A stretch of DNA of 64,000 bases from Trochalopteron elliotii (Eukaryota; Chordata; Aves; Passeriformes; Leiothrichidae), in contig JANPWX010000009.1 in NCBI GenBank assembly GCA_024734555.1, forward strand, positions 2,671,728 through 2,735,727. Reading direction: 5' to 3'. Below the pieces are notes generated by a model. The model did no database searches. It had not been told where the DNA came from and saw nothing but the letters and a program-made list of their open reading frames with translations. The position numbers and the translations under genes are program-made. The stretch's first letter is position 1; each line of letters begins with the position of its first letter. Of the stretch, positions 10,693 to 22,787 are shown one piece after another.

Positions 10693-13600
10693 TGCAAATG
10701 TGCTCCATAGTGGTTTTAAATTTATGAATGAGTACTGTAGGGATAAGGAATCCCAATTTTAAAACCAAGAAAGAGGACCCAACCTCCATCCTTCAATACA
10801 ACTGCACTTCAAATAGATTTGCCAGCAGAACTTCTTTTGGATTCTGCCCTGTGGTTTTCACAGTTCAATTTACATTGACCCCGGCAAGGCAAAGTAAAGT
10901 GAAGCAAAATGTCTGTTTCTTGTGCCCACTGCTGTCTGGACCCACCAGTGATGCTCAGAGGTGTCCACTGCCCAGGTGTAGACCACATCCACTATGCAAA
11001 GATTCCATTCTTTGTTTTATTGCACCACAGGTCAGGAGGAGCGTCAAATCCCTCTCAGTTGTGTCAGATGTCAGCATTTGGGAGGGTGGTTGGTTGTGGG
11101 GAGGGGAGGGGGAGGACGGAAGACAGTCAAAATGAAAATGGTTTGGTTAATTAATTGCAAGCACTGCTTGAAGGACCAGCACGTATATTTAATCAGTTGC
11201 CTAGTAACAAACGGTGTATGATGTGAATGCTATCAGCCTGCAGCGTGAGCAAGGGATGGACCCTTTCTGTTTTTATCAGCTGCCAGCATGCATACTCTGG
11301 GCGTTGCATGCCCTTGTGCTCAGAGGGGCTGCTCTGCCACCTCACAAAAGCTGCATGGTAGCAAGGGTCCCCCCCATTTTGGCTCTGCCATTCCTGCTCC
11401 TCCCCCAGACATCTCAGAGAGAAGACTGTCTCTTCTTACAGGGAGTGACCTTTTCAGTGGTGAATCAAATGACAAGAAAAATTATCCAGATCTCCCCTCC
11501 CCTCCACCCACCTTTTTTCTTTATGAAGTTATCTACACTCTGGGAATAGAGCACAGGCATTGCTGCTGCTCACGTTCTGTTACTGACACCAGTGTCACCA
11601 TTAACGGTATATATCTTCCATAAAAACCTGTGCACAGAAGACCAGAAAATCATTGGTACTGGGACAGAGGCAGAATTAATAAGAAAGTGGGTTTTTTGGT
11701 TGTTGGGGAGTTTTTTGTGTCTTTTTTTTCCCAGTGACCTTAAAGAAAGAAGGGCAATGGATGGATAGATGCTGGATTGCAGCACATAAAACCAGCCCAA
11801 GACAAACTGTACAGTTCGGTTTCCTGTAGGTGAAAAAATAACTCATGACCTGACAGGCAGCTGAACATTGAGTACTCCTTTGGTGCTAGTTTTAGGAGGG
11901 AATTTGACAACAAGAATTTGCTTGTAACTTTCCACCACCCATATGCCATAATGTTAGCTGGGCCTGATAATGCAAGGACACAAAAAACGCTCATGCTGCC
12001 TGTCCGTACTGTGAAAGAGAAATAAAAAGAGAACATCCATAAAATAAAAGCTCCCATTTATGTTTTAACATGCCATGACAATGTTTGTGTGTCCTTATCA
12101 GGGCTTTCTCTCCTCCCTCCCCCCCCCTCCATTTGTAAATCCCATTGGATAAAAGACTACATCTTCCATAAAGAATTCCCACCAGAAATCTTTATAAATC
12201 CTCCATCAGTGAAATACACTGCTGTCATGCTGAGCAGAAGCTAATCTAATTAAGATGAGATCTGCTAAATTTAATAGCCTGCTATGAATTTTTACGGACA
12301 TCTGGTAACTGGAAGGTTGGAACGACTCTGACACATCAAATACACATTGTCCAAATGGCCAGTATCAGGCCGATTATTTTCCCTTCCTCGGTCACTTGTA
12401 GCTGATGTAGGATGCAATCACTCCCTCAGGATACACACATGTGACTCCATCTGAAATTAATGGGGGTTAAGGTGCATACATGTTGGAAAGCAGAACTGGG
12501 CCCCCAGTGCTTCCTCTAATGTTTTTTCCTGATTAATGAAGGATCAGGACATACTTGCATTATAGTTCATTGTTTGCAAATACTGTAAATGATATAGCAG
12601 GAGCTGGAGTATCTGTTAGCACACGTGTCTTTGGTATCTGCAAGTTAGGAACCCAAACCTGACTGGCAGCTTTCCCCAGTCAAAGCCCTATATAACATCC
12701 TTTGGCTAAGCAGAGGCATTTCCGCTGGGGAGCAGAGGAGCTCCATGGTTTTAATCATCTCTTCCTGACCCAACAGTAAGCTGTTAGCAGAAGAAAGCAG
12801 GGGATGGAATGTTGGGTTGTTGGGGCTTTTATCCCTTAAGCTTTTAGTATGAAAATTAGTTGAAACCTTCTAGTGGTCTCCAGAAATGGTGACTTGAGCT
12901 GTTACAAGGCTGGCCTTATCTCATGGGCCATTACTTTAAGAAAGAAACACATTTACAGAAGTGCAGGTTTTTCTCCTTGTCTTCATGGGATGCAGTGTGA
13001 GAATGCTGCATTAATGAGCTCCTGGCACTCTTGTGGTTTGCTAACTCATAATAGAAAAGATCACAAACATTATTTCCACCTGATAGGTTCCACGGATGTC
13101 CAGCTCTCTAAGGTCTCACTCTCAGCTTCCTGTAATAAAACCACAAATGCACATATACATAGTTTACATTCATAGTTATGTAATTTTCAGACAGGGAATA
13201 CATCACACAAAGCACAATGCCCAATTTTTCAGAATGAAGAGTTTGCACTTTAAAACATATATTTCCTTATTTTCTGCCTTGGTAAATAACCCATTTTTCT
13301 TAGACTCCCCTTAGCCCCACCATAATAAATTGTTCAAATAAATTCAGCAACACAGTGGGAATTGTGTCAACCTGGTGTGATGAGTTGGCACTTGAAAATT
13401 TAATCTCTTTACCATCCACCAGACTTAAATCTATGTAGTGTGACTTTTAAACAAATGCCAAAGAGCAGGGAAGTTACAATGCTGGTTTACAGATTATTTA
13501 GGTGCTGGCTTCATGAAATGGGAACAACTCATAGGGTGCCAAGTGGAGAACACTGGGCTCCATATAAATTTAAAAAAAAACCCTCACTGAAGTAATATAA

Positions 13601-13747
13601 ATGTTGATTTAGTTAAACTGGAGCATCTGTAGTGAGAAGAGACAGGAATTTCAGCTGAAAGGATTTGGTTTACCACTGGTAAAGCCCTATACACAGTGTG
13701 CAATGGCCAGCGCAAATCAGCGTAGTGCCTGGGGTGCTGCACTGATT
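10693..13747. other. Unique non-coding sequence
   Basis: No gene recognised. It includes a G-rich patch near 11085-11115, a C run at 12119-12128, and a stretch around 10080-10210 and again 12230-12320 (the former just upstream of this block) with the even, CpG-poor, TTTAAT-rich texture often seen in conserved non-coding elements. Conservation cannot be judged from one sequence. Confidence 0.45.
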
Positions 13748-13806
13748 TACTCCTGGCAAAACTTTACCAGTTTTTTTACTGGTACTCCTGGCAAAACTTT
13801 TACCAG
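13748..13806. repeat. 35-bp-period tandem duplication
   Basis: The string 'tactcctggcaaaactt' followed by 'taccag' occurs at 13748-13770 and again at 13783-13806, the second copy with one extra T. The two copies are separated by 'tttttttactgg', giving a period of 35 bases. It is a small replication-slippage duplication with no sign of function. Confidence 0.85.
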
Positions 13807-14398
13807 CTCCCTGCCTCCCCCACAGCAAGGTGGGCATTGCTGCACTGTCTGAGGAAAACAACAGAACAGCAGGTCTCCCTCCTCACCCACTGCCCAGTGT
13901 TGTAAGGGCTGGAGGACCTTACAGCCACAAATTTGCTATGCTCTTGTCTCTCTTCATCCCATTGCATAGCACTGCTTCCTTCCAAATGTGGACCTCTGCA
14001 CTCACAGAGGAACAACTCTACGCCACAGTTAGGACATTTCATATGTTCTTGGCAAGTCATGATCTTGATCTGCTATGGATTCACTATCTGAATGAACAGG
14101 AACAGAGTGAACAGTCTGCAGAAGGATGTCTATGACTTCGTTAGAGTGACACTGAATCAATTGTGTGGACCGGGTTAATGTTGCTTATTCTTTCTAGGCA
14201 AAATGCAGAACTAATTTGTAGTGGTGTAATGTGATTCCAGAAATGAATTTCTGTAATGGCTTTTGATTATCAATATCCATGTTTGTTTTTCAGAAACAAA
14301 TGAGAATGTAAGAAAGAGAGTGAAGGTGTTCAAATGTTGTTCATTTTGTTAATGGTAAATGAAATGAAATTTTAAGTAACACAGTGAAAGCTAAAAAT

Positions 14399-14445
14399 TA
14401 TGTATAGGTATATATACCTATATATATATAGCTATAGTTGGAGCT
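14399..14445. repeat. AT-rich dinucleotide tract with a 16-bp perfect palindrome
   Basis: TAGGTATATATACCTA at 14405-14420 is self-complementary and is followed by TATATATATATA. Such tracts can extrude cruciforms but are common in AT-rich DNA. Confidence 0.8.
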
Positions 14446-17400
14446 AATTTATACACATTCTGAAAGGATCTTAAAGGGCCTGAATAATATGAGAAGTAAA
14501 AAAAATCATGTCCATGTTGTGCAGTTTATTCTTAATCTAAAAATTTACAATAGATTATGATTGTTTCCTTTTTCTGTGATAGAACATACTGTGAGTGGCT
14601 TCTTGCATTTAAAAAAAAAAAAGAGAGTTACCATCTAGAGACATTTCCAGAAGTTTTTGTGTATGCTTTTAAAACAAAAGGAGGGTGGAAGGAAAGAAGG
14701 AAGACTCTCCACTCAGTCTTTTAGGAATCAAACCTGCTGCTTCATGGCCACCTAATTTAAAAGATAGATGTGCATGTTTCTGACAGTAGACATGTACCAT
14801 TATGCTGAGGCAGTGACACAATTCTTCAGAGGTGCTTCCCAGAGTGACAGGAACTGAAAACAGTGGCTGGTGGAGAGCAGAATTGAACACCCACATGTCC
14901 AGTGAGTGCCATAGACACCAATAGCTGCCTGGTTTGTGTTATTTATCTGCTTCTGTGAAAATCGGTCTGGGTTTAAAAAAACAATTATCAAGATGTAGTC
15001 ACCTTCAGGAGAAGTTCCTGACAGTGAGACACACAAAAGTGACATGTCTGGACTGCTTAGGAACTTATCTCTTGTCAGGCACACCATCTGTGTGTCAAAG
15101 TGTTGCTTGTGTCAACTCTGTTTTGCTTCTAGGTAGCTCAGGTGCTTTCTCAGGTAGTTGGGTTTGTTGAAGATTTTTCTCTATAGAAGCAATATTTCCT
15201 GAAGCCAGTTTATACAGACACTTTAGAGTACAGTAGGATGTGATGCACTAGCAAGGTACATGGAAGCTGGGTGCCATGCCTGTTGTCATGTCAATGTTAC
15301 AGTGCTCTAGGATTTCAAATCCTTCATAAAACTTTACCTACTTGTCGATTTTGTGAGAACCTTGAATTGAAAATCATAGTTCTTTATTTCAAAGCTAATC
15401 TGCTCAGAGGGCAAGTAACAGCCACCCAGGAGCTATTCCCACCAGCCACAATCTAGTTCTTCATGCCTAACTCTACCCAGCACAAGCCCTGCCACTCATG
15501 AATAGCTCAGAATAATCTATGCTATACAAAGAGTCAGTATTTGCTTGTGTGCTCCACTCTAAATGTCTACATAAAAAATGAGATCATGCTCTGGTCTTCA
15601 CAGGTAAAGATTTATTGACCAAAAAATTGCAAACTACCATGCATTGCTAATTTAATGACATAGTGACCAAATTCTTTGATAGGTGTAACTAGAAAATCTA
15701 ACACATACAAAGTTTTACTAGTAAAATGTCCAGGTAAGTCATATGCAAGAGAGAACCTCTAGATGTGGTGACTTCAGAAATCGTATCTGGATGGAGCAAA
15801 ATGTTCTTTCCATTGAGATTGATTAGAAAAATATAAAATGCACTACTAAAAACCATAATGGATTTTTTGATGTTAAATTTTGTTAGCATGCTTGTGCAGC
15901 AAGAGACAGAGAACAGTGATTTTTCCAGAAGATAAACATCCAGGATATCAGATCTGCCACTGTAGCAATACCAACGTAGTTATTTTTTCCAACCTGAGAT
16001 CTAACATCGTGCATAGGCATTTATAATGACACCACCCAAATGGGAAAGTGCTGCCTAGTAGGGAACTCCACAAGATCTCTCCTTCCACCCCACCAGTGGT
16101 TTAGAAAGCAAAGCAGTGATCGTAAGAAGGCTAAAAATTGTGTTTGAGAGCCACAGCTTCTTCTAACAGCTTGGAAACTTCTGTCACCACATGGAGTAAG
16201 AGCTCATTTCATCACTGTGGTGACATCCCAGACTCCAGAATAAAATGATTCATCAAAATTATCCCTGTCCCTTCCTATCCCAACTAACAAGACACATAGA
16301 TATGTAAGGGCAAAACCTGCCAAGTTCCACACTGTGCATGAAAGCCTGGCTGCATACACTCGTGTTTAAATAGGCTGCCAGACCTATTTCTGGGGACATA
16401 TACCTCAGGGTGGTCCTGTACATCCCCCTGGAGCCTCTAATGACGGAGCAATGTTGCCATGAGCAGTGTTTCACTGGAGGGCTGGAAAGCCCCACAGACA
16501 CAGCTGTCTTGCTTTTGGGAGCAGCTGACATGTCTCTACCCTGGGCAGAGTGAGCATGCCCTCAATAGGTTGCAGTGGGACTTTGGCCCTAAATCAATAT
16601 CTTCTTGACTTTATGCATAGCTTGTCTATAGAAACCTGTATTCTCATGTCTCTTCTCTGAGCCAATTTCTGTCACAAAAGGAGTGGCTTCTCACAGCCAT
16701 TCGCTAATGTGGATGCAGGGCAAAGTACAGTACGACTATGGAAAGTCTGCAGATGCCCATGGAAGAAGCCATCTCTAGTTGATATTAGAGGAATGGTGTC
16801 ACTGAGTAACAGGCCAGGAGCTCTGAGCTCCAAAATAACCACCAATCCTGATAGAAGAACTTAAATACAGATAGGCCAATGTGATGAGCTCCAGCCAGAA
16901 ATTGCACCTGCGCACTTGTTAGAGCAATGGTGTGCATTAAACAGTCACTTTTCTCTCCACAGACAGCAGATGTGTTGGCTGCAGTGCCCCTGAGTGGAGT
17001 CAAAACCCTTTGAAGTTCCTTTGTGTTGGAAAGCAGCTGCAGCAAAGCTCAGCTTAAAGCCCAAGCCTACATAAACTGGTCAGAGCTTATATCTGGTAAC
17101 ACCAGTTCCAGGTGGCCCACAGTGGGGATTTCAGGTTTTGTCCTGCTTGCACGGCAAGAAAGATGGTGTGGCTGGCACTGGATACACATAAGAGGTACAA
17201 CAGGATAACTAACCCATCATTAACAATCCATGTTTAAAAACTCACTGAAAACAAATAAATGTTGTAGGTTTTACTGCAAAAGAGTTAAATATAGTGGCCA
17301 AGTCAAGTTAAAGATTCTGGCTTGTCACTAGCTGGGGTTTCCCAAAACAATAGTGAGTATATATGTTCGTGTCCTGTCTGAAACAAAATTGGCATCACAG

Positions 17401-19710
17401 CAGTAAGGACAATTCCTGTGCTAGGGAGAGAGAATGAATCCAGGGTTAGTCAGGTCATAAGGGGAACCTAAGGGCAATCGCAAAGAGCTAAATCCAAAAA
17501 AAGGAGATCCTGCTTCCCAGTGCAAAAATGTCCAAAGTTAGGTCAGGAAGAGCTAGCCCCAGACTAATATCAATTGTATCCCCTAATCTAGACTAACCTC
17601 TGAGTGTTTCCTTTACTCCCTCAGGACTCAGGGTTTGGGTTTATAGCTGCTGTTTTCTACATCAGATATAAAATGCAAATGCATCGTAAGGCAGAAGAAA
17701 GTTTGAAACTGACTGTCTCAGTTTTGAGACAAATTAGGAGAAAACTATTAAAAAAAGAAAAAAAGCAGATGATAGGGGAGACAGTATCATATAGTCACCC
17801 CAAGACACTGACCCAGAAGGAGGCTAGAAAAATTGAGAACTCCCTGTATCTGTCTGATGAAAGGGAAAGGAATCAGTAATGCTGAACATAGGCTTAGTAG
17901 ATAAACACTGTGTTAAATAAGCATATCCATTCTTAGCCCCTAAGCTAGCAGAGCATAGAAGCACATGCAAAATCAGAAATGTTTGAGTGGTCCTGTTTAT
18001 TTCAATTGAATTACTTCCATGCATAAAGTTATGCACATGTTTAAATGCTCTGTTGTAGTCATCTTAAAAAGCAGACATTTTTTCATGCCGTTTAAGTTGT
18101 CTATAACTTTAGCATCCAGGGATGTTCCAGGGGTAAGTATGAATTTTGTGATCATTACAAATCAGAAACGGAATATTATTGAAAGGGTAAGGTGGGTCGC
18201 CCATTGCATGAAGTAAAGGCACTGAGACTGTAATTCCTAAACCATGTTGTCCTGACTCTTTGAGTTTGCTTTAGTTGATTAACATAAATGCTCCTTTCTA
18301 CCCATAATGTAAAAAACATAGTTGCACCTTTATCCCAAGACACTAGGAAATGAGATCCACACTCTTGTCTAAAAGCCATTTTAGGTTATGGCAGTCTAGA
18401 AGTACTGTCTGCAATTTCAGGGGGGCACAACAATTCCTATCCAAAGCATTGTCAGCCCTTGCATGTCTAATCATCTGCTGGATGACACACCTGTATGTGC
18501 AGAACTTTTTGTTTCATGATATGACCTGGTTCCTATATGCTGAAATAATGATAATTTTTAGTTGGTTGAGATCTTGCAACAGAAAATTCACAAGATTTGT
18601 TGTAATCACTAAGACTTCTTTTATATTTATTTACAAAGACTTTATAATCTAGGGTGGTGCAATGCAACAAAAAGCTGGCAAGTTGTAATGTCAGTTTAGT
18701 AGGGCCTGAACAGAAGCTTTGAACATCAGTGCAAGAAAACTGGAAGTTTATAATAGGCTGCAAACCAAAGTGTTTTATAAGATGAGTTCCCTAGCCACAG
18801 TGCTTGAAAACTCCACGGCATACTGAGCACAAAGAGCCAAATCTCCTTTCCTCTTTGGAGGTTGCTCTCCAGGATTTACCCTGACACTTGCTGAACAGAC
18901 TGCATGAAAGAGATGTCTTGTCTTGTTCTGCTGGTTATCATTCTTGCTTTTTTTTCCCCTCAGAACAATTTCAGCAAAGACCATAAGCTTGTGACAGAGT
19001 GAATTTGTGATCTTATCCAATCATCTGGGCTGTTTGCAAAACTTCAGTAGGTGGCAGCGTTTTGTTGATAAATGTTTTGTTATCCAAGTGATCTCATTTA
19101 GTGCAACTGTTGCAATATTAATAAACTGAACTTATGATTGCATTTGCCAGGACTGAAAATATTGCTATCCTATCTGGCATTTGCTCTTATCTGAACTGAC
19201 AACAACATCCATTGTATTTATAAAAGCAGAAAGTCTCTGTGTTTGTATGTGTTAGGGGCAGAGGGGAAACAGAAAACAAGGGGAGAAACAAAGGCAGAGT
19301 AAGATTAAAACACTAAGGTTGTTGAGCATCACAATCTGATTTGTGATTGTAATAGATGAACATTTTGGCAATTCTGTTAAATTTTGAGTGCTGGGGAATA
19401 TGTGGCTCAAAAGAATGGTTAGTAAGTTATTCCCTCACCTCTAGCTCACCACTTCATATCAAGCCAATCTTGACAGTATCTTTAAGCTGTTACTACTTGG
19501 TAACAGTTTGGTAATCTACAGTCAATTCATACTGAATAAAAGAGCATATCGGGAAAAAATTTCATCACAAATGCTATTTGAGAAGCCCTGATTATAAAAG
19601 ACATCATGATTCAGCCCAAGAAAGAGTCCAGTAAGGGTGAAGAGGGCCAGTGCTGCTTTAGTGTCCTGTTAGAAAAAAAAATTGAACTTAATTCATCTGT
19701 GTTTATGTGT
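14446..19710. other. Unique non-coding sequence (5.3 kb)
   Basis: No exon, RNA gene or known repeat recognised. A plus-strand frame at 17604-17879 encodes 91 residues, rich in Lys/Arg/Glu in its second half, starting after a pyrimidine-rich stretch. It has no recognisable family and is probably chance. Otherwise the block holds only short A and T runs. Confidence 0.5.
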
Positions 19711-19750
19711 AAATATACATATATACACACACATATACATACACACATGC
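19711..19750. repeat. TA/CA microsatellite
   Basis: Compound dinucleotide tract of TATACATATATACACACACATATACATACACACA type. Short and imperfect. Confidence 0.8.
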
Positions 19751-20895
19751 ATAAAATGACTAGGCCTTAATAGAAATAGATAATTATTTTTATAGTAAAG
19801 TTTCTATATAATGTATCCTCACTTTTGCCTGTAATGAAAATAGTTTCCTTCATAATCCAAAGTCCTATGCACTGTTCTAAACAAGAACAGCTTGTGCAGA
19901 AGAGTACTGTCCTCACAGTCACTCAGCTAACATGCAGTTACTTGAGGTTAAAAAAGAAAAATTAAAGTCTCTGATACAGTTTAACTCCCAGAGAAGAAGA
20001 TCAAAGTCATTGGTTTTATTACAGGCCCTTCAGATTAAAACTGACTTAAATACACCAGGCTTTGGGCTAAATCCCATGACCATTAAGATCTATCATGAAA
20101 GTGTCATAGACTTAAACAGAAATTGGATCAGGCCTGCTAAAGAACACATTTGGGCTAATACAAATCCTATATAAATTAGATATAATAAACAGAGAAAAGG
20201 TTCCAAAAGAGACCTTCTGACCACGTTTGCATATATGGACATAATTTTTATTATTCAGGAAATTCTCTAAGATTGAGCAATCAAGAAGGGAAAGACAGAA
20301 TCAATGTTGCCAAATATCAAGGTGATTTAGACCTTGTGGAGGAAATTGCATGAAGATTAAAAGGTCTTTCAGCATTATGAATGAAAGAGAATTGGAAAGA
20401 AGAAAAAGACAGCTATGCTATGATAATGGCATTGAGATCAAACATCATTTAGGTATGGCTTCAAAGCCTACAATAAATACTTGCTCTCAACTTTCAATAC
20501 AGAATCCAGTGTTGATCCTAGGGGCAAAAGTAAAAATGACGTGGGACTAAGGTGACAGAATAAAATTACACAAATAAGCAGAAGCACACTCTGCTGGCAT
20601 TAATAGCAGATGTTTTTGACAGCTTTGCTTCCCACCATGAATTCATGGGAAGAGTCCAAGAAGTCCTTACCCATCCCAGACCACAGTCATCAGATCTATT
20701 CCACAACTGACACTCAAAAAGTTATAAAGGTTTTACATATTCACACCAGGTCTGGAGTGATTGTGAATGGCAGCTCCTCTGGTTATAAAAGGAAAATAGA
20801 AACTGGACAACTGAGAGGACTGAAAGGAGTTTAACTGTCATGCTCAAGAGATGATAAGAATCTGAAATCAGACAGACTCGTCCTTCCCATCTGTG
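19751..20895. other. Unique non-coding sequence
   Basis: AT-rich, with several short lysine-rich open frames of 65-80 codons and no motif. No gene is called. Confidence 0.5.
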
Positions 20896-21515
20896 AGGGA
20901 CGGGACGGGACGGGACGGGACGGGACGGGAAGGGACGGGACGGGACGGGACGGGAAGGGACGGGAAGGGAAGGGAAGGGAAGGGAAGGGAAGGGAAGGGA
21001 AGGGAAGGGAAGGGAAGGGAAGGGAAGGGAAGGGAAGGGAAGTTCCGGNNNNNNNNNNNNNNNNNNNNNNNNNNNNNNNNNNNNNNNNNNNNNNNNNNNN
21101 NNNNNNNNNNNNNNNNNNNNNNNNNNNNNNNNNNNNNNNNNNNNNNNNNNNNNNNNNNNNNNNNNNNNNNNNNNNNNNNNNNNNNNNNNNNNNNNNNNNN
21201 NNNNNNNNNNNNNNNNNNNNNNNNNNNNNNNNNNNNNNNNNNNNNNNNNNNNNNNNNNNNNNNNNNNNNNNNNNNNNNNNNNNNNNNNNNNNNNNNNNNN
21301 NNNNNNNNNNNNNNNNNNNNNNNNNNNNNNNNNNNNNNNNNNNNNNNNNNNNNNNNNNNNNNNNNNNNNNNNNNNNNNNNNNNNNNNNNNNNNNNNNNNN
21401 NNNNNNNNNNNNNNNNNNNNNNNNNNNNNNNNNNNNNNNNNNNGGGAAGGGAAGGGAAGGGAAGGGAAGGGAAGGGAAGGGAAGGGAAGGGAGGGGAAGG
21501 GAGGGGAAGGGCAGG
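20896..21515. repeat. GGGAC/GGGAA pentanucleotide array with internal gap
   Basis: A tandem array of 5-base units. On the left (20896-21047) it starts with six GGGAC units, then one GGGAA, four GGGAC, one GGGAA, one GGGAC, and from there only GGGAA. An odd 'agttccgg' stands immediately before the gap (21049-21443, 395 N). After the gap GGGAA units resume and decay into GGGGA and GGGCA variants by about 21515. The true length is unknown because arrays like this collapse in assembly. One strand has a GGG tract every five bases, so it can form G-quadruplexes. Neither unit contributes a stop codon in several frames, which produces long meaningless frames of Arg-Glu-Gly-Lys-Gly or Pro-Phe-Pro-Ser-Leu repeats across it. 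Confidence 0.95.
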
Positions 21516-22414
21516 GCCAGACCCCCACTGGAACAGGGATGCCCACCTACATAAGAAGATGAAAATGTTTAGAACCAAATCATTGGATCTTGAGGTCGCG
21601 GAAACCAAAGCTGAACTAGTCTTACTGAGTGGTCAGAATCTCACCCCAAGGAGTTCACTACAGGGTAATGAATTTGTTCCTTGTAACAGGCACCTGAGAA
21701 AGGATGCCGGTGTGAACTCATGTTTTAATACCAGTCCAGATTGAGCCCAAGAGGAGCAGAGACTTCTGAGAGATATCTGACAGCACCTAATCAAAGGAGG
21801 GTTGGAACTGTGCCTGAGACGTAGGCCTAAAAATGTACGGCCACTCCATATCATGCCTTGGATAGCTGTGGTGGTGCCAGCCTCCATCAGCCACTCACTA
21901 CACTTCTCAACACCCATCTCTGTGATTTCACTTAAACTCCCTCCCACAGTCACAAAATGACATTCTTCTCTGTCATCAAATCTGACCTTAAAATTCTTCC
22001 CTTCAAATGAAGCTTAGCAGCCCTTTGACATTGTTGCCAGTGTCCATCATCAGGCAGAAAGTAGAAAGTGGGAGTGGAGGAAAGGTAACTTTCACATCAC
22101 TTGATTTTAAGCATCCAACTTCAGTTCACCGTGTTAGCAATCTGACTTCTCTGTTTAATCCGTAAAGACAGACAGGATCCTTTGAGGGATGATTAGGAAT
22201 TCTCTGAACTGCCCCCACAGGAACCTGACAGCAAGGTCTGTCGATGCAGCTGTTATTAGCATGTTGGCAGGTAGCACAAGTACAGTTAGCTCTCTTAAAT
22301 TCAGTGGATATTCCCTCATTAACCCTTTGCATCTCTCATCTGTCAGTATTTACTTGTACTTCAAGGATAAGCATTTTGGGAAAAGCAGTATATTTTTGTT
22401 CTCTATTTGTTTAG
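21516..22414. other. Unique non-coding sequence
   Basis: No gene or repeat recognised between the pentanucleotide array and the next CR1 copy. Confidence 0.5.
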
Positions 22415-22787
22415 CATCCATCCCTCTTGGGTTGTTTAGCCTGGAGAAAAGGAGACTTTGGGGAGATCTTATTACTCTCTTCAACTACTTGAAAAGAGGT
22501 TGTTTCAAAATGGGTGCTGGGCTCTTCTCCCAAGTTACAAATGACAGGACAAGAGTTGTTGTCAAGTGGTCCCAGGGTGGATTTAGATTGGCTATTAGGA
22601 AAAGTTTCTTTATGAAATGGGTTGTCAACATTGGAACAGGCTGCCCAGCAGAGTAAGTTGAGTCACTATCCCTGGAGGTATTTAAAAGGTGTGGTGCTTA
22701 GGAATATGGTTTAGTGGTGGACTTGGGTTAATGGTTGGACTCAGTCTTATAGGTCTATTCCAATCTCAATAATTCTATGATTGTATT
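22415..22787 (+). mobile_element. CR1 LINE 3' end, with ORF2 C-terminus
   Basis: Plus-strand CR1 tail. The frame reads [16 protein letters not shown], then NYLKRGC and ..NDRTR, which is the conserved C-terminal part of CR1 ORF2 (usual form [14 protein letters not shown]...YLKGG). It passes 'attggaacaggctgcccag' and 'ctatccctggagg' and ends in 'attctatgattgtat', two copies of the 8-base CR1 terminal repeat. The frame is open into the 'ACPAE' region and then breaks. It is 5'-truncated at about 22415, so only about the last 370 bases of the element are present. It is better preserved than the copy at 391-617 but clearly not active. Confidence 0.93.

Noticed and set aside
17604..17879. 91-codon Lys/Arg/Glu-rich frame following a pyrimidine-rich stretch
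   Set aside because: No domain, no splice support; amino-acid bias follows from the purine-rich DNA.
20722..21744. Very long frames (246-283 codons) with Pro-Phe-Pro-Ser-Leu or Arg-Glu-Gly-Lys-Gly repeats
   Set aside because: They translate a pentanucleotide microsatellite and an N gap; the unit contains no stop in these frames, so openness is automatic.
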